NCBI GenBank assembly: GCA_009772935.1
Contig: WOUR01000003.1
Span: 107,515-171,514 of the forward strand
DNA: 64,000 nucleotides
Direction: 5' to 3'
From: Rhodospirillaceae bacterium
Lineage (GTDB): Bacteria; Pseudomonadota; Alphaproteobacteria; Reyranellales; Reyranellaceae
Shown one piece after another: positions 20,030 through 29,283 of the stretch (position 1 is the stretch's first letter; every line of letters starts with the position of its first letter). A program made the translations under genes and the position numbers. The notes beneath the pieces were generated by a model. It made no database searches. It was given only the letters and a program-made list of their open reading frames with translations, and was not told the origin of the DNA.

Positions 20030-20596
20030 ATGAGCACCAACACACGTTCGATCGGCGGCCAGGCCGTCACGGTCAAGCTGGCCATGAAGATGGAAGACTC
20101 CCTCCAGGCCTTCGCGGTTCGCGCCGCCTGTTTCATCGGTGAGCAGGACGTACCGTACTCGGAGGAATTCGACGGCCATGATTTCGGCGCCACCCACGTC
20201 ATCGCCTACCTGGGCGATGAGCCGGCGGGTGCGGTTCGTTTGCGCTGGTTCCAGACCTTCGCCATGCCGGAGCGGCTGGCGGTGATGAAGCGCTTCCGCG
20301 GCAATGACATCGGCCAGCTCCTCATCGATCGCTGCGCCAAGATCGCAGAGAGCCGCGGCTGCAGGATGCTCTACACGCAGGCCCTGCCGCAGGACATCAA
20401 GTACTGGGAAAGGCATGGCTGGCGCCGTCTCGAAGCAGACGATACCGGCAAGGGCCCCAAGCGCGTCGTGGCGATGGTCCGGGCCGTCGATCCGAGCAGG
20501 CCGTTGCCCGAGACCGAGGCCCCCGAGTCGGTGACCCTGCGCAAGGAGCCGCAAGTCGATGCATCGGGGCTTCCGATCGGCGGCGATCGTACCTGA
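20030..20596 (+). CDS. GNAT-family N-acetyltransferase-like protein 2
   Basis: A 188-residue GNAT protein, paralogous to its upstream neighbour ('VRAACFIGEQDVPYSEEFDG', 'AVRLRWFQTFAMPERLAVM'). Here 'KRFRGNDIGQLLIDRCAKIA' is closer to the acetyl-CoA binding helix, and 'YWERHGWRRLE' matches the C-terminal GNAT strand, so this copy is the likelier active enzyme. ATG 20030 has a strong SD (GAGGGGAGCAGG). The gap to the previous stop is 14 bp. The acceptor is unknown. Confidence 0.75.
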   Translation: MSTNTRSIGGQAVTVKLAMKMEDSLQAFAVRAACFIGEQDVPYSEEFDGHDFGATHVIAYLGDEPAGAVRLRWFQTFAMPERLAVMKRFRGNDIGQLLIDRCAKIAESRGCRMLYTQALPQDIKYWERHGWRRLEADDTGKGPKRVVAMVRAVDPSRPLPETEAPESVTLRKEPQVDASGLPIGGDRT

Positions 20597-20649
20597 AGCG
20601 ACCGCCGCAAACCAAAGTCGGTAGGACATCGCGCCGGATTGCCCTCGCC

Positions 20650-20664
20650 TGGCACTGCTTTTGC
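20650..20664 (+). promoter_or_regulatory. Sigma-54 (RpoN) -24/-12 promoter
   Basis: TGGCACT-N4-TTGC, with TGGCAC at 20650-20655 and TTGC at 20661-20664. The invariant GG and GC are separated by exactly 10 nt, as RpoN requires. It is correctly oriented for the small gene at 20740 and predicts a start near 20675. Enhancer sites were not identified. Confidence 0.7.
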
Positions 20665-20739
20665 GGTAGGCTTGGGCAACCGGCGATCAGCCGGGAGCGG
20701 GAGAGACGTTCCACGCGTAAAGCGTCAGGCGGGTAGAAA

Positions 20740-21003
20740 ATGACGAATGTCCTGGAGATCATCGTCGAACCGAATATTCGGCGGCGGCGCGGTCGTGCGC
20801 CGCTTTCGGAGAAGAAGCGGGCGGCGGCATTGTTTCGGGTATGGCATAGCGTGCGGGAGATGATCGAGGAGGCCGAGCGTCTGGGCGACGGCGAACTCGT
20901 GCACTTCCTGGCGGTGTCCCAGCTTCTGGTCGAGGAGCGTGTCACGACGCTGACCAGTGGCGTGGCAGCCTTCGCAACCGTTGATACCTCGCTGCCGAAC
21001 TGA
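20740..21003 (+). CDS. Small hypothetical protein behind a sigma-54 promoter
   Basis: An 87-residue basic/helical protein with no recognised domain. The N-terminal 'NIRRRRGRAPLSEKKRAAALF' region (Arg/Lys-rich) is followed by a helix 'WHSVREMIEEAERLGDGELV'. No signal peptide or membrane segment. It is monocistronic and preceded by a near-consensus RpoN promoter, so it is probably expressed under nitrogen or other RpoN-controlled conditions. The ribosome site is weak (GGCGGGTAGAAA). The compositional match to neighbouring genes supports it being real. Confidence 0.6.
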   Translation: MTNVLEIIVEPNIRRRRGRAPLSEKKRAAALFRVWHSVREMIEEAERLGDGELVHFLAVSQLLVEERVTTLTSGVAAFATVDTSLPN

Positions 21004-21016
21004 AGTCCCGAGCGGC

Positions 21017-21904
21017 CTATTTGTGCCGGGGGTCGAGCGCGTCGCGCAGGCCGTCGCCCAGCAGGTTGAACGAGAGGACGGCGAAGAAGATCGCGAAGCC
21101 CGGCCAGAAGGCCATCCACGGCGCCTGGGCGATGAAGCGCTGGGCGGAGTTCAGCATGCTGCCCCACGACGGTGACGGCGGCTGCTGGCCGAGCCCGAGG
21201 AAGGACAGGGCGGCCTCGGCGATGATCGCCCCTGCGATGGCCAGCGAGGCCTGCACCAGCAGCGGCGGCACGATGTTGGGCAGGACGTGGCGCAGCGCTA
21301 TGCGCCAGTGCGGATTGCCGACGGCGCGCGCGGCCTCGACATAGTCCTCGACCTTGGCGGCGAGCGTCTGGCCGCGTGTCAACCGGATGAACACCGGCGT
21401 GGCGGTGACGCCGATGGCGATCATCGCATTGCTCAGGCTCGGACCGAGGAAGGCGGCCAGCGCGATCGCCAGGATCAGGAACGGAATGGCCAGCATCGCG
21501 TCGACGATGCGCGACAGCACCGCGTCGATCCAGCCGCCGGCATAGCCCGCGAGGAGACCCAGCGGTACACCGATGCCGAGCGCGATGCCGACCGACACGA
21601 GACCGGCACTGAGCGAGGCGCGGGCGCCCCAGATGATGCGGGCCAGCACGTCGCGGCCGACCTCGTCGGTGCCCAGCCAGTGCGCCCAGGAGGGAGGCTT
21701 GCGCACCTGGGTGAAGCTCGTGGCGATGGGATCGTAGGGCGAGATCAACGGTGCGAGGATCGCGACCAGGACGAACATCACCACGACCACCAGCCCGAAC
21801 ATGGCGCCCTTGCGCCGCTTGAGACGACGCCAGGCGCGGGCCCACGGATTTTCCTCGCGGGCGTCTGCCGTTGGAGCGGTGGGAGCGACGGCGGCGACGG
21901 TCAT
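21017..21904 (-). CDS. ABC transporter permease, DppC type (gamma-glutamyl peptide operon)
   Basis: A 295-residue permease with an N-terminal cytoplasmic stretch, one segment near 'MFGLVVVVMFVLVAILAPLI', the DppC motif 'HWLGTDEVGRDVLARIIWGA' and the ending 'NLLGDGLRDALDPRHK'. The EAA loop is near 'AARAVGNPHWRIALRHVLPN'. ATG 21904 lies 4 bp after the DppB-like gene's stop; a longer frame would overlap that gene. It is the last gene of the minus-strand operon that begins with gamma-glutamyltransferase. Confidence 0.92.
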   Translation of the reverse strand: MTVAAVAPTAPTADAREENPWARAWRRLKRRKGAMFGLVVVVMFVLVAILAPLISPYDPIATSFTQVRKPPSWAHWLGTDEVGRDVLARIIWGARASLSAGLVSVGIALGIGVPLGLLAGYAGGWIDAVLSRIVDAMLAIPFLILAIALAAFLGPSLSNAMIAIGVTATPVFIRLTRGQTLAAKVEDYVEAARAVGNPHWRIALRHVLPNIVPPLLVQASLAIAGAIIAEAALSFLGLGQQPPSPSWGSMLNSAQRFIAQAPWMAFWPGFAIFFAVLSFNLLGDGLRDALDPRHK

Positions 21905-21908
21905 GGCA

Positions 21909-22850
21909 TCAGCCCCGGAGCCGAGGATTGACGAGCACGTACGCCACATCGGCCAGCAGGTTCAGCACGATGTAGGTCGTCGCGGTCACCAGCACGACGC
22001 CCTGCACGACCGCATAGTCGCGATTGAAGACCGAATCGACGATCAGTTTGCCAAAGCCGGGAATGGTGAAGATCTGCTCGGTCAGCACCGCGCCCGACAG
22101 CAGCGTGCCGAACTCGAGGGCACCCAGCGTGATCACCGGAGTCATGGCATTGCGGAGCGCGTGCTTCAGCACGACGCGCCTTTCGTAGAGGCCCTTGGCC
22201 CGGGCCGTCCGAACATAGTCCGCGCCCATCGCCTGGAGCATGGCGCTGCGCGTATGCCGCATCAGCACGGCGGCGATGGCGTTGCCCAGCACGAAGGCCG
22301 GCATCACCGTGGTGGCAAGGCTGGCGCGCCAATCCTCGCCCAGCCGGACATAGCCCGAGGCCGGCAGCCAGCCGAGCGTCACCGAGAACAGGAAGATCAT
22401 CAGGATGCCCAGCCAGAAATTGGGCGTACTGAGGCCCCACAACGCGAAGACATTGGCACCATGGTCCCAGGCGGTGTCCTTCTTCACCGCCGAGACGATG
22501 CCGGCCGGGATGCCGATGCCGAGCGCCACGACCAGCGCCATTGCGGCGAGCTGCAGGGTCACCGGAAGCTTCTCGGCGACCAGCGACGACACCGAGCTCT
22601 TGAGCCTCATCGACTCGCCCAGGTTCCCGGAGAGAACGCCCTTGATCCAGTAGAAATACTGGATCGGGATCGGTTCGTTCAGCCGATACTGCTCGCGGAT
22701 TTCCTCGAGCACCTTCGGGTCGCGCTCCTCTCCCGCCATGATCAGCGCCGGGTCGCCCGGCAGCAGCTGCTGCAGGCCGAAGATCAGCATCGACACGAGG
22801 ATCAGCGTCGGGATGATCTGCAGCAGCCGCTGGGAGAGGAAGGTAAGCAA
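21909..22850 (-). CDS. ABC transporter permease, DppB type (gamma-glutamyl peptide operon)
   Basis: A 313-residue permease. The N-terminus 'FLSQRLLQIIPTLILVSMLI' is typical of DppB/GsiC, followed by 'LQQLLPGDPALIMAGEE'. The EAA loop is in 'RTARAKGLYERRVVLKHALR' and the end reads 'LADVAYVLVNPRLRG'. It lies 4 bp downstream of the substrate-binding protein gene and 4 bp upstream of the DppC-like gene. Confidence 0.93.
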   Translation of the reverse strand: MLTFLSQRLLQIIPTLILVSMLIFGLQQLLPGDPALIMAGEERDPKVLEEIREQYRLNEPIPIQYFYWIKGVLSGNLGESMRLKSSVSSLVAEKLPVTLQLAAMALVVALGIGIPAGIVSAVKKDTAWDHGANVFALWGLSTPNFWLGILMIFLFSVTLGWLPASGYVRLGEDWRASLATTVMPAFVLGNAIAAVLMRHTRSAMLQAMGADYVRTARAKGLYERRVVLKHALRNAMTPVITLGALEFGTLLSGAVLTEQIFTIPGFGKLIVDSVFNRDYAVVQGVVLVTATTYIVLNLLADVAYVLVNPRLRG

Positions 22851-22854
22851 GGAC

Positions 22855-24372
22855 TTACTTCAGCTTGACGCCGACGACGCGGATCAGGCCGTCGGGCATC
22901 TGCTTGTAGCCATCGACCTTGTCGGAAAGCGCGACCAGCACGCGGCGATGGTAGAGATACTTGATCGAGCCCTCGGGCAGGTACTTGGCGGTGATCTTCT
23001 CGTAGATCTTCTTGCGCTCCGCGGGGTCGCTCTTGATGCGCGCCTCGTTGTGCCAGGCATCGACCTCCTTGTCGCAATAGCCGGAATTGTTCTGCGGCTG
23101 GCCGCAGACGTGGAAGATGTAGGAGTTGCCGTCGGGGTCGCTGCGGCCCGACCAGCCGATGAGATAGAGCTGATAGTCGCCGCTCTCCGATTGCTTCAGC
23201 GAGGTCGCGAACTCGGTGACGCGGATCTTGAGGTCGAATCCGGTCTCCGCGACCATCGACTGCAGCACCTCGGCGACCTGCCTTGTCTCGGGATTGTTGG
23301 GCACCATGAGGTCGAGCGACATGCGTCCGGTGACACCGGCTTCCTTGAGCAGCGCCTTGGCCTTGGCGACGTCGCGCTTCGGCACCGGGAACGCCTGCTG
23401 GTAGTACGGGTTGCTCGGGTTGATCCACTGGTTGCCGACGACGAACTCGCCGTTGAACACGACCTGGTTCAGGGCGTCGCGGTCGATCGACAATTCGAAG
23501 GCCTGTCGGACGCGGGCGTCCTTGGCCAGCGGTGTATCCGCCTTCGGGCCGTTGGACAGGTTGATGGTGAGGCCCTGGTAGCCCAGCTCGACGGCCGTCA
23601 CCAGCTTGAGCTTCGGGTTGTCGCGCACCGTCTTGATGTCGGTCGCCAGCACGCGCTCGATCATGTCGAGGCTGCCGGAACGCAGGTTGGCCAGGCGAAC
23701 GGTCGAGTCGGTGATCGGCAGGTAGGTGATCCTGTCGATGAAGACCTGGTCCTTGTTCCAGTAGTCGGCGAACTTCTCGACGATGATGCGGTCCTGCTGG
23801 ACCCGCTCGACGAACTTGTAGGGGCCGGCGCAGACCGGCTTCAGGCCGAACTTGTCGCCGGCGGCTTCGGCGGCCTTGGGGGAGACCATCATGCCGGCTC
23901 GATCGGTGAGCTGGGCCAGCAATGGCGAGAAAGGCTCCTTGAGGTTGAGTTTCACGGTCGCGGGATCGACGACCTCGATGGAAGCGACGGAGGCCAGTTC
24001 GGGCCTGCGGAACGAGCCCTTCATGTTGAGGTGGCGTTCCAGGCTGTATTTCGCGGCGGCGGCGTCGAACGTCTCGCCGTCATGAAATTTCACACCGGGG
24101 CGAAGCTTGATGAGGACCGTCTTGCCGTCGGGCGAGGTCTCGTGGCCGAGCGCCAGTTGCGGCACGATCGCGAGCTTCTCGTCGATGTCGAACAGCTTGT
24201 CGCAGATCGAGGAGAAGACGATGCGCCCGACATAGGTGCGGGCCAGCGTTGGATCGAGCACGTCGGGATCCTCGGCAAGGCCGATGCGCAGGTTGCCCTG
24301 GGCGGCCGCGCCCGACACGGCGAGGCCGATGAACGTGGCGGCCAGCGCCAGGCGTTGAAACGTCGTCTTCAT
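22855..24372 (-). CDS. Peptide ABC transporter substrate-binding protein (SBP_bac_5)
   Basis: A 505-residue periplasmic binding protein. The signal peptide ends near '[10 protein letters not shown]'. Family 5 features include '[18 protein letters not shown]', '[13 protein letters not shown]'-like text (here '[17 protein letters not shown]') and a C-terminal '[19 protein letters not shown]'. ATG 24372 overlaps the stop of the upstream ATPase gene (ATGA). Substrate may be glutathione or another gamma-glutamyl or small peptide, judged from the linked gamma-glutamyltransferase. Confidence 0.92.
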   Translation of the reverse strand: MKTTFQRLALAATFIGLAVSGAAAQGNLRIGLAEDPDVLDPTLARTYVGRIVFSSICDKLFDIDEKLAIVPQLALGHETSPDGKTVLIKLRPGVKFHDGETFDAAAAKYSLERHLNMKGSFRRPELASVASIEVVDPATVKLNLKEPFSPLLAQLTDRAGMMVSPKAAEAAGDKFGLKPVCAGPYKFVERVQQDRIIVEKFADYWNKDQVFIDRITYLPITDSTVRLANLRSGSLDMIERVLATDIKTVRDNPKLKLVTAVELGYQGLTINLSNGPKADTPLAKDARVRQAFELSIDRDALNQVVFNGEFVVGNQWINPSNPYYQQAFPVPKRDVAKAKALLKEAGVTGRMSLDLMVPNNPETRQVAEVLQSMVAETGFDLKIRVTEFATSLKQSESGDYQLYLIGWSGRSDPDGNSYIFHVCGQPQNNSGYCDKEVDAWHNEARIKSDPAERKKIYEKITAKYLPEGSIKYLYHRRVLVALSDKVDGYKQMPDGLIRVVGVKLK

Positions 24373-25448
24373 GTTGCCTCCGTTTGAGTGGTGACGAACG
24401 CCGCCTGCAGGCGGGCCAGTCGCATGCGGTCCTTGTCTTGGCCCGTGCCCTCGGCGAGCGGGGGCGCAGGCGGGAGTTCGGGCCACCAGGGACAGGCCGT
24501 GGCATGCCCCGTGTCATCATCGGTCAGTTCCGGCACATCGATCTTGCACGATTCGCGGGCGTAGATGCACCGTGTATGGAATCGGCAACCGGGCGGCGGG
24601 TTCATCGCGCTCGGGATGTCGCCTTCGAGCAGGGCACGCTCGCGGACCACCGTCGGGTCCGGCAGCGGCACGGCCGACAGAAGCGCGCGCGTATAGGGGT
24701 GTCGCGGCTTGCGGAAGAGTTCGTCGGTCGTCGCCGTTTCCACGATCTTGCCGAGATACATTACGGCGATGCGGTCCGCGATATGCTTCACCACCGCGAG
24801 GTCGTGGCTGATGAAGACATAGGCGAGACCGAAGCGCGCCTGCAGGGAGCGCATGAGATTGACGACCTGCGCCTGGATCGAGACGTCGAGCGCCGAGACC
24901 GGCTCGTCGGCCACGATCAGCTTCGGCTCGACGGCGAGCGCCCGGGCGATCGCCAGCCGCTGGCGCTGGCCGCCGGAGAATTCGTGCGGGTAGCGACGGG
25001 CGTGCTCGGGCCGCAGGCCGACCAGCTCCAGCAGCTCGCCGACCCGCGCGCGTCGCGCCGATTCCGACGCGGCGAGACCGTGCAGCATCAGCGGCTCGCC
25101 CAGCATGGCGCCCACGGTCATGCGCGGATTGAGCGAGGCATAAGGGTCCTGGAAGATCACCTGCATGCGCCGCCGCTGCGCACGCATGCGCGAGTCCGAC
25201 AGGCCGAGAAGATCCTCGCCCTCGAACCGGACGCTGCCGCCCGTCGGTTCGAGCAGGCGCAACACCAGACGGCCGACGGTCGACTTGCCGCAGCCCGATT
25301 CCCCCACGATCGCCAGCGTTTCGCCCGCATCGACATGGAAGTCGACACCGTCGACGGCACGGACATGGCCGGAGACGAGGCCGAAGGCCCCGCTTCTCAC
25401 CGGGAAGTGCTTCTGAAGGTTTTTGACCTCGAGCAGAGCTCCGCTCAT
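24369..25448 (-). CDS. Peptide ABC transporter ATP-binding protein, OppF type
   Basis: A 359-residue ATPase, somewhat long owing to a C-terminal extension after the oligo_HPY region ('[15 protein letters not shown]'). Walker A GESGCGKS is at residues 49-56; signature '[15 protein letters not shown]'; Walker B '[14 protein letters not shown]'. The ATG overlaps the stop of the OppD-like gene and the stop overlaps the binding-protein ATG, both by 4 bp. Confidence 0.93.
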   Translation of the reverse strand: MSGALLEVKNLQKHFPVRSGAFGLVSGHVRAVDGVDFHVDAGETLAIVGESGCGKSTVGRLVLRLLEPTGGSVRFEGEDLLGLSDSRMRAQRRRMQVIFQDPYASLNPRMTVGAMLGEPLMLHGLAASESARRARVGELLELVGLRPEHARRYPHEFSGGQRQRLAIARALAVEPKLIVADEPVSALDVSIQAQVVNLMRSLQARFGLAYVFISHDLAVVKHIADRIAVMYLGKIVETATTDELFRKPRHPYTRALLSAVPLPDPTVVRERALLEGDIPSAMNPPPGCRFHTRCIYARESCKIDVPELTDDDTGHATACPWWPELPPAPPLAEGTGQDKDRMRLARLQAAFVTTQTEAT

Positions 25449-26428
25449 GCCGATACCTGTGAGAGCGGGGCGCGGCGGCAGCGCGAGAGATGACCTGGAG
25501 CCACCTCCACGAGTCGCGGCGGCGCGGCGACACACTCCGGCTCCATGAAGGGACAGCGGGCCGCGAATCGGCAGCCGGGAGGCGGGTGCGTCATGTCGGG
25601 AACACGACCCTCGATCGAGGGCAGTCGCTCGCGCTTTTCGTCGAGACGCGGGATCGAGCCCAGCAGCCCGACCGTGTAGGGATGCTCTGGCCGTGCGAAC
25701 AGATCGCGCACGGCCGCGCGCTCGACGATCTGGCCCGCATACATCACGGCCACGTCGTCGGCCATTTCCGCCACCACGCCGAGATCGTGCGTGATCAGGA
25801 TGATGGCGGTCCCGGTGTCGCGGCGCAGGCCGCGCATCAGGTCGAGGATCTGGGCCTGGATGGTGACGTCGAGTGCCGTCGTCGGCTCGTCGGCGATCAG
25901 GAGCTGCGGACCGCAGGCCAGGGCCATGGCGATCATGGCGCGCTGGCGCATGCCGCCTGAAAGCTTGTGCGGATAGTCGTCGATGCGCTTCTCGGGCGAG
26001 GGAATGCGCACCAGCGTCAGTACCTCGATGGCGCGCGCCCGCGCCGCGGCCTTGTCGAGGTCCTGATGCCGCTGGATCGCCTCGATGATCTGGTCGCCGA
26101 TCGTGTAGGAGGGATTGAGCGAGGTCATCGGCTCCTGGAAGATCATCGCGAGCCGCGCCCCCCGCAGGTCACGGAGCAGATGCGCATCGAGGGTCAGCAG
26201 ATCGCGCCCCTCGAACACGACCTGGCCACCGACCATCGAATTCTCCGGCGGCAGCAGGCCCATGATGGCCAGCGACGTGACGCTCTTGCCGCAGCCCGAC
26301 TCGCCCACCAGACCGAGGGTCCGGCCCCGGCCCAGAGCGAGGTCGATACCGTCCACGGCGTGGACGACGCCGTCGTCGGTGGCGAAGTCCACCGTCAGTC
26401 CGCGCAGCTCCAGCAGCGGGTCGCTCAT
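25445..26428 (-). CDS. Peptide ABC transporter ATP-binding protein, OppD type
   Basis: A 327-residue ATPase. Walker A GESGCGKS lies at residues 42-49; signature '[15 protein letters not shown]'; Walker B '[14 protein letters not shown]'. The C-terminal oligo_HPY region includes '[17 protein letters not shown]'. The start at 26428 is 25 bp after the gamma-glutamyltransferase stop, so co-transcription with that enzyme is likely. Confidence 0.93.
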   Translation of the reverse strand: MSDPLLELRGLTVDFATDDGVVHAVDGIDLALGRGRTLGLVGESGCGKSVTSLAIMGLLPPENSMVGGQVVFEGRDLLTLDAHLLRDLRGARLAMIFQEPMTSLNPSYTIGDQIIEAIQRHQDLDKAAARARAIEVLTLVRIPSPEKRIDDYPHKLSGGMRQRAMIAMALACGPQLLIADEPTTALDVTIQAQILDLMRGLRRDTGTAIILITHDLGVVAEMADDVAVMYAGQIVERAAVRDLFARPEHPYTVGLLGSIPRLDEKRERLPSIEGRVPDMTHPPPGCRFAARCPFMEPECVAAPPRLVEVAPGHLSRCRRAPLSQVSA

Positions 26429-26453
26429 CGGTGTGCGTACGCCGGAAGAGCGT

Positions 26454-28259
26454 TCATCGACCTGCCGCGTAGCCCTGCATGCCACGCGGATTGGCGGCCG
26501 CCTTGCGCCACGGATCGTCTCGCGTCGCGGCCGTGAGGCGGCCTTCGGACCAGTCGTCGTTCACCTCGACCTCGTGGCCGCGCTTCCTGAGCTCGGCCAC
26601 CGTGTCCTTCGGGATACGGCCTTCGACCACAAGCACACCCGGTCGCGCGGTGCGCGGCCAGAAGGAGGAGGGGAAGTGCTCGCTGTGCCAGGCCGGGGCA
26701 TCGATTGCCTCTTGCAGATTCATGTCGCAGTGGACATGGCGCAGAAAATGCTGCGTGACCCACTGGTCCTGCTGGTCGCCGCCCGGCGAACCCCAGACCA
26801 TGTACGGCTTGCCGTCGCGATGGGCCAAAGTGGGTGTGAGCGTACTGCGCGGTCGCTTGCCCGGCGCCAGCGAGCCCGGCAGGCCTTCCTCCAGCCAGAA
26901 CATCTGGCCACGCGTGCCGAGGGGAAAGCCCAGCTCGGGAATGACCGGCGAGCTCTGCAGCCAGCCGCCCGAGGGCGTGGCCGAGATCATGTTGCCGTCC
27001 CGGTCGATGATGTCGAAATGGACCGTGTCGCCGTTGGTCTGTCCGACGCGGCCGACGGTCGGCTCGCCGGCACCGCTCGATGCCACGCCCAGCCGGACGC
27101 CGTCCGCCCGGCGCAGCTTCACGACACCACCAAAACCGTCGACCTTGCCGGGCCGCTGCTCCATCGAGGCGTAACCCGGATCGACCAGTTCGCGGCGCTC
27201 GGCGTTGTAGGCATCGGACAGCAGGGTCTGCATCGGCACGTCGACGAAGGCGGGATCGCCGTAAAAGGCCTCACGATCGGCATAGGCCAATTTCAGGCAT
27301 TCGACCTGCAGGTGGATGAAGTCGGGGCCGGTCGGGTCCATGCCGTCGAGGTCGAAGCCCTTGAGCAGGGCGAGCTGCTGCAGGACCACCGGGCCCTGCG
27401 TCCAGGTGTGCGCCTTGCAAACCGTGTACCGACCGTAGTCGTAGGTAAGCGGTGCCTCGACCGTCGCCTGCCACTTCGCCATGTCCTGGCCGGTCAGCAC
27501 ACCCTTGTTGGGCTTGCCGGAGACGTCCATGACGTCCTGCGTGCGGCAGAAATCGTCGATCGCTTCGGCCACGAAGCCCTGACTCCAGGCCTTGCGCGCG
27601 CGCTCGATCTCGGCTTCCCGGCCGCCGCCGCCTGTCTCGGCTTCCTTGAGGATCCGAGCGTAGGTGTTACCCAGGGTGACGTTGCGGAACAGCGACGCGG
27701 GTTTCGGGACATCGCCGCCCGGCAGGAACACCGCGGCCGACGTCCTCCAATGGGTGCGGAACTGCTCGGCCACGGTCGCGATGGTCGCCGTCGCGCGTTC
27801 CACGATCGGATGACCGTTCAGCCAGTAGCCGATGGCCGGCGAAAGCACGTCGGCCAGGCGCATCGTGCCGTAGTCGCGCAGGACCAGCATGTAGGCGTCG
27901 AAGGTGCCCGGAATGCAGGCGGGCAGCAGACCCGTGCCGGGGATCAGGTCGAGACCCAATCCCCTGTAATGGGCGATGGTCGCGCCGGCCGGCATCGGGC
28001 CCTGGCCGCACACGACCTCGGTCTTGCCGCGGCGCACGTCGTGCAGGATCAGCGGTGCATCGCCCCCGGGACCGCAGAGGTGCGGTTCGACCACCTGCAG
28101 GGTGAAGGCCGTGGCGACGGCCGCGTCGAAGGCGTTGCCGCCCCGTTCGAGGATGCCCATGCCCACCGCCGTCGCGATCCAGTGCGTGGAGGTGACGACG
28201 CCGAACGTGCCGACGATCTCGGGGCGCGTTGTGAAGGGATTGGGATTGATGAGCTTCAC
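26454..28259 (-). CDS. Gamma-glutamyltransferase family protein
   Basis: A 601-residue Ntn-hydrolase of the gamma-glutamyltranspeptidase family. The start region 'AVGMGILERGGNAFDAAVAT' and 'PHLCGPGGDAPLILHD' are family motifs. The expected autoprocessing/catalytic threonine is Thr412 in 'NGDTVHFDIID', followed by 'TPSGGWLQSSPVI'. No signal peptide is evident, so like YwrD-type members it may act in the cytoplasm. It would cleave gamma-glutamyl bonds of compounds brought in by the ABC importer encoded just downstream. Confidence 0.88.
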   Translation of the reverse strand: MKLINPNPFTTRPEIVGTFGVVTSTHWIATAVGMGILERGGNAFDAAVATAFTLQVVEPHLCGPGGDAPLILHDVRRGKTEVVCGQGPMPAGATIAHYRGLGLDLIPGTGLLPACIPGTFDAYMLVLRDYGTMRLADVLSPAIGYWLNGHPIVERATATIATVAEQFRTHWRTSAAVFLPGGDVPKPASLFRNVTLGNTYARILKEAETGGGGREAEIERARKAWSQGFVAEAIDDFCRTQDVMDVSGKPNKGVLTGQDMAKWQATVEAPLTYDYGRYTVCKAHTWTQGPVVLQQLALLKGFDLDGMDPTGPDFIHLQVECLKLAYADREAFYGDPAFVDVPMQTLLSDAYNAERRELVDPGYASMEQRPGKVDGFGGVVKLRRADGVRLGVASSGAGEPTVGRVGQTNGDTVHFDIIDRDGNMISATPSGGWLQSSPVIPELGFPLGTRGQMFWLEEGLPGSLAPGKRPRSTLTPTLAHRDGKPYMVWGSPGGDQQDQWVTQHFLRHVHCDMNLQEAIDAPAWHSEHFPSSFWPRTARPGVLVVEGRIPKDTVAELRKRGHEVEVNDDWSEGRLTAATRDDPWRKAAANPRGMQGYAAGR

Positions 28260-28308
28260 GGTCTTCTCCTCGCGCGAGCGCGCCGGAAGACCTTAAAGCC
28301 GCCGCGTC

Positions 28309-29193
28309 CTAGCCGCCAGAGGCCGCCGGATCCGGCAGGCGCATCCAGGGCGGGGGGTCCGGTCGCAGGCGTGCGCCGCCGGCCGTGAGTGGCGCCCCGT
28401 TGCCGCGCGCTGCATCGAGCCGCAGCATCGCCAGCGCGCGATCACCTGCGCCGGACCGCATTTCACCCACTTCCTCGCCGTCGCGAAGCACCGGTGTGCC
28501 CGGTTCGGGCAGCGCGCCTTCGACCTTGACGGGGAACAGGCGCTTCCTGATCAGGGCGCGGTACTTGGTGCGGGCCGTCAGCTCCTGGCCCATGTAGCAG
28601 CCCTTCTTCCAGTCGACGCCATTCAGTTCGTCGAAGCCATTCTCGAGCAGGAGAGCCTTCTCGACCTGAAGGTCGCGGCTGCCGTCAGGCACACCGAGCG
28701 GGAGGCGCAGCGCGTCGTAGGCGGAAAGGGGTGCTTCGGCGAAGCCGCGACCCGAAAGAAGCGCCGCGGCCTGTCCCGCCGGCGCGATCACGCGAACGCC
28801 CAGCATCCCCAGTCTGGGATCGTCGAACGACACTGCTCCCTCGATCCCGAGTGCCTTCGACGGCGTGTCGCCGAATGCGGCGGCGACTTCGAGTGTGGCG
28901 CCCAGATCCTCGACGGCGACCTTGGAACGCAGCGTGTACATCTTGAGTTTCTTTGCGAGCGCCGGCGCCCTCTCGCGTTCGGTCTCGACGAAGAACGTGT
29001 CGTTGCCGGCATCGGCCACGAACATGTCGTTCAGGAAGCGTCCCTGCGGCGTGAGCAGGGCGGCCCAGATCGCGCGATCCGGCGCCACCTTCCTGGTGTC
29101 GTTGGAGATCAGCCCTTGCAGGAACTCGACGCGATCGGCGCCCGCAACGGAAATAACACTGCGGTGGGGCAGGAGGCTGAAAAAGGACGGCAT
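28309..29193 (-). CDS. ygfZ: Folate-binding YgfZ/GcvT-like protein
   Basis: A 294-residue tetrahydrofolate-binding protein that helps maintain and repair certain Fe-S enzymes. The diagnostic YgfZ motif K-x-C-Y-x-G-Q-E is present as 'KKGCYMGQELTARTKYR'. The N-terminal half has 'VAGADRVEFLQGLISNDTRK', typical of the GcvT-like fold. ATG 29193 is chosen; an upstream ATG at 29244 adds 17 residues without homology. It lies 49 bp upstream of the gamma-glutamyltransferase gene on the same strand. Confidence 0.92.
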   Translation of the reverse strand: MPSFFSLLPHRSVISVAGADRVEFLQGLISNDTRKVAPDRAIWAALLTPQGRFLNDMFVADAGNDTFFVETERERAPALAKKLKMYTLRSKVAVEDLGATLEVAAAFGDTPSKALGIEGAVSFDDPRLGMLGVRVIAPAGQAAALLSGRGFAEAPLSAYDALRLPLGVPDGSRDLQVEKALLLENGFDELNGVDWKKGCYMGQELTARTKYRALIRKRLFPVKVEGALPEPGTPVLRDGEEVGEMRSGAGDRALAMLRLDAARGNGAPLTAGGARLRPDPPPWMRLPDPAASGG

Positions 29194-29283
29194 GATCGTA
29201 GAGTTGGGGGCCGCTCCGATGCTTGGCAAGCATCTCATGGCCACAGGCGAAGTGTGGACAATCGACGGCTGGCAGCCAACCGC

